NCBI GenBank assembly: GCA_050247235.1
Contig: JBFWUN010000002.1
Span: 116,602 to 180,601, forward strand
Reading direction: 5' to 3'
Origin: CAIKBL01 sp050247235
GTDB taxonomy: Bacteria > Pseudomonadota > Gammaproteobacteria > Ga0077536
DNA: 64,000 nucleotides
The position numbers and the translations under genes are program-made. Under the pieces are notes generated by a model. That model did not search any database and was not told where the DNA came from. It was given only the letters and a program-made list of their open reading frames with translations. This document shows, in pieces, positions 63,105 through 64,000 of this stretch; position 1 is the stretch's first letter, and every line of letters starts with the position of its first letter.

Positions 63105-64000
63105 GTGACCCGCGCCGGACGCTTTACCCCACCCGCCCGCCAGGTCGTTGTGTACGGCCGTCCGGCCGGCGACGCAGTCGCGCAGGAACTCGCCGAGCTC
63201 GGCGCGCATCGCGCGGTGCTCGTCACCAACAGCAGCCTCGCCGGCCCGGGCCGGCTGGCGGACGGGCTCGCGGCCGCGCTCGGCGATCGCATCGTCGCAA
63301 CGGTGGTGGGAGTCGGCGCGCACTCGCCGCGCGCGGACGTGCTGCGCATCGTCGAGGCGCTGCGGACGTCCCGCGCGGACGCCGTGCTCGGGCTCGGCGG
63401 CGGCTCCGTGTGCGACGCGATCAAGGTCGCGCGGCTGTGCCTTGCGAACGGGGTCAACGATATCGACGGCATCGGCACCCTGCGGGCGCCGGCGCCGCAG
63501 GCCAGGCCGGCGGAAATTCCGTACATCGCGGTGCCGACCACGCTCTCCGCCGGCGAGTTCACCTGCTACGCCGGGGTCACCGACACGCGCATCCAGCGCA
63601 AGGAACTCTACTACCACGCCTCCGCGCTGCCGGGTGTGGTGGTCCTCGATGCCGCGATGACGATCGCCACGCCGCCGCGCCTGTGGTTCGGCACCGGTAT
63701 GCGCGCGGTCGATCACGCGGTGGAGACCTGGTGCTCGGTGAACGTGACGCCAATTGTCGAGGCCACGTCGCTGCACGCGCTGCGCAGTCTCGTGCCCGCG
63801 CTCCGCGCGAGCCAGCACGACGCCCACGCGCTCGCGCCACGACTCGACGCGCTGATCGGCGCGTGGCTGTCCATCCAGGGCGTGGCCACCGGCGTCGACC
63901 TCGGCGCGAGTCACGGCATCGGTCACATGCTCGGCGGCACCGCCGGGATGCCGCACGGGGAAACGTCGTGCGTGATGCTGCCGCACGTGCTGCGCTTCAA
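63105..64000 (+). CDS. Iron-containing alcohol dehydrogenase-like protein (3' end outside window)
   Basis: Open from the GTG at 63105 to the right edge (298 codons seen). It has the NAD-binding GLGGGSVCDAIKVAR, the motif YIAVPTTLSAGEFT, and the metal region TGMRAVDHAVETWCS with GASHGIGHMLGG and MPHGETSCVMLPHVLRF, which carry the Asp/His metal ligands. It belongs to the type III (iron) alcohol dehydrogenase/maleylacetate reductase group. It begins 10 bases after the deacetylase and is probably co-transcribed. Substrate unknown. Confidence 0.88.
   Translation, partial: MTRAGRFTPPARQVVVYGRPAGDAVAQELAELGAHRAVLVTNSSLAGPGRLADGLAAALGDRIVATVVGVGAHSPRADVLRIVEALRTSRADAVLGLGGGSVCDAIKVARLCLANGVNDIDGIGTLRAPAPQARPAEIPYIAVPTTLSAGEFTCYAGVTDTRIQRKELYYHASALPGVVVLDAAMTIATPPRLWFGTGMRAVDHAVETWCSVNVTPIVEATSLHALRSLVPALRASQHDAHALAPRLDALIGAWLSIQGVATGVDLGASHGIGHMLGGTAGMPHGETSCVMLPHVLRF

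Overview
The window is 64 kb of very GC-rich chromosome, densely packed with genes that use GTG starts and many 4-bp ATGA/GTGA overlaps. Gene content and order point to a gammaproteobacterium: the tsaD / rpsU-yqeY-dnaG-rpoD block with a tRNA-Ile2(CAU) gene just behind rpoD (as ileX lies near rpoD in E. coli), NhaB, Slt-type transglycosylase, a FolB/FolK pair and an NDUFA9-like/cca pair. Two proteins carry PEP-CTERM / VPLPA-CTERM sorting signals, so the cell probably has an exosortase elsewhere. A Baeyer-Villiger-type monooxygenase, a class III CoA transferase, a TauD-like dioxygenase and an MMPL/RND exporter suggest an aerobic soil or aquatic heterotroph of the Nevskiales/Steroidobacterales kind; that placement is inference.

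Layout. 1-2.8 kb: edge-truncated DUF4331 protein, PEP-CTERM protein, ECF sigma with a ChrR-like cupin anti-sigma. 2.8-8.4 kb: CoA transferase, NhaB, TauD-like dioxygenase, ArgC. 8.4-14.2 kb: tripartite HAE1-RND efflux operon. 14.4-20.9 kb: NhaD-like antiporter, LysR regulator, PPK2, cupin, ferrochelatase, small conserved proteins, nitroreductase. 21-36.6 kb: housekeeping genes (slt, NDUFA9-like, cca, cyclase-FHA, msrA, NDUFAF7-like, pteridine reductase, folK, folB, plsY, tsaD, rpsU, yqeY, dnaG, rpoD).

36.6-39.9 kb is the most unusual part. An intact tRNA-Ile2 gene is followed about 3.2 kb later by an exact 46-bp copy of its 3' part. Between them lies a small island with no integrase: a tightly overlapping operon MntA-HepT-HNH nuclease-MazG-like pyrophosphohydrolase, then a HigBA toxin-antitoxin pair with a 12-bp-arm operator. 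I read it as a non-autonomous tRNA-integrated defence or stability island; the four-gene operon is the best candidate for an undescribed system.

40-49 kb: hybrid histidine kinase, Baeyer-Villiger monooxygenase, VPLPA-CTERM protein, a large dispersed-repeat-like inverted repeat, a two-heme-site protein and a PhoX-like protein. 49-53.7 kb: AhpD-like/ECF sigma/ATP-grasp-like operon and a Cys-rich MarR/ArsN2-like acetyltransferase/MFS operon. 53.7-57.3 kb: a complete bufferin-type metallophore locus (BufA-BufB-BufC), divergent from its ECF sigma and NrsF anti-sigma. Both transcription units carry an exact GTAACC-N16-CGAA promoter. 57.3-64 kb: RND/MMPL exporter, cupin, MFS transporter, a polysaccharide deacetylase whose 5' coding region contains a 64-bp perfect palindrome, and an edge-truncated iron-type alcohol dehydrogenase.
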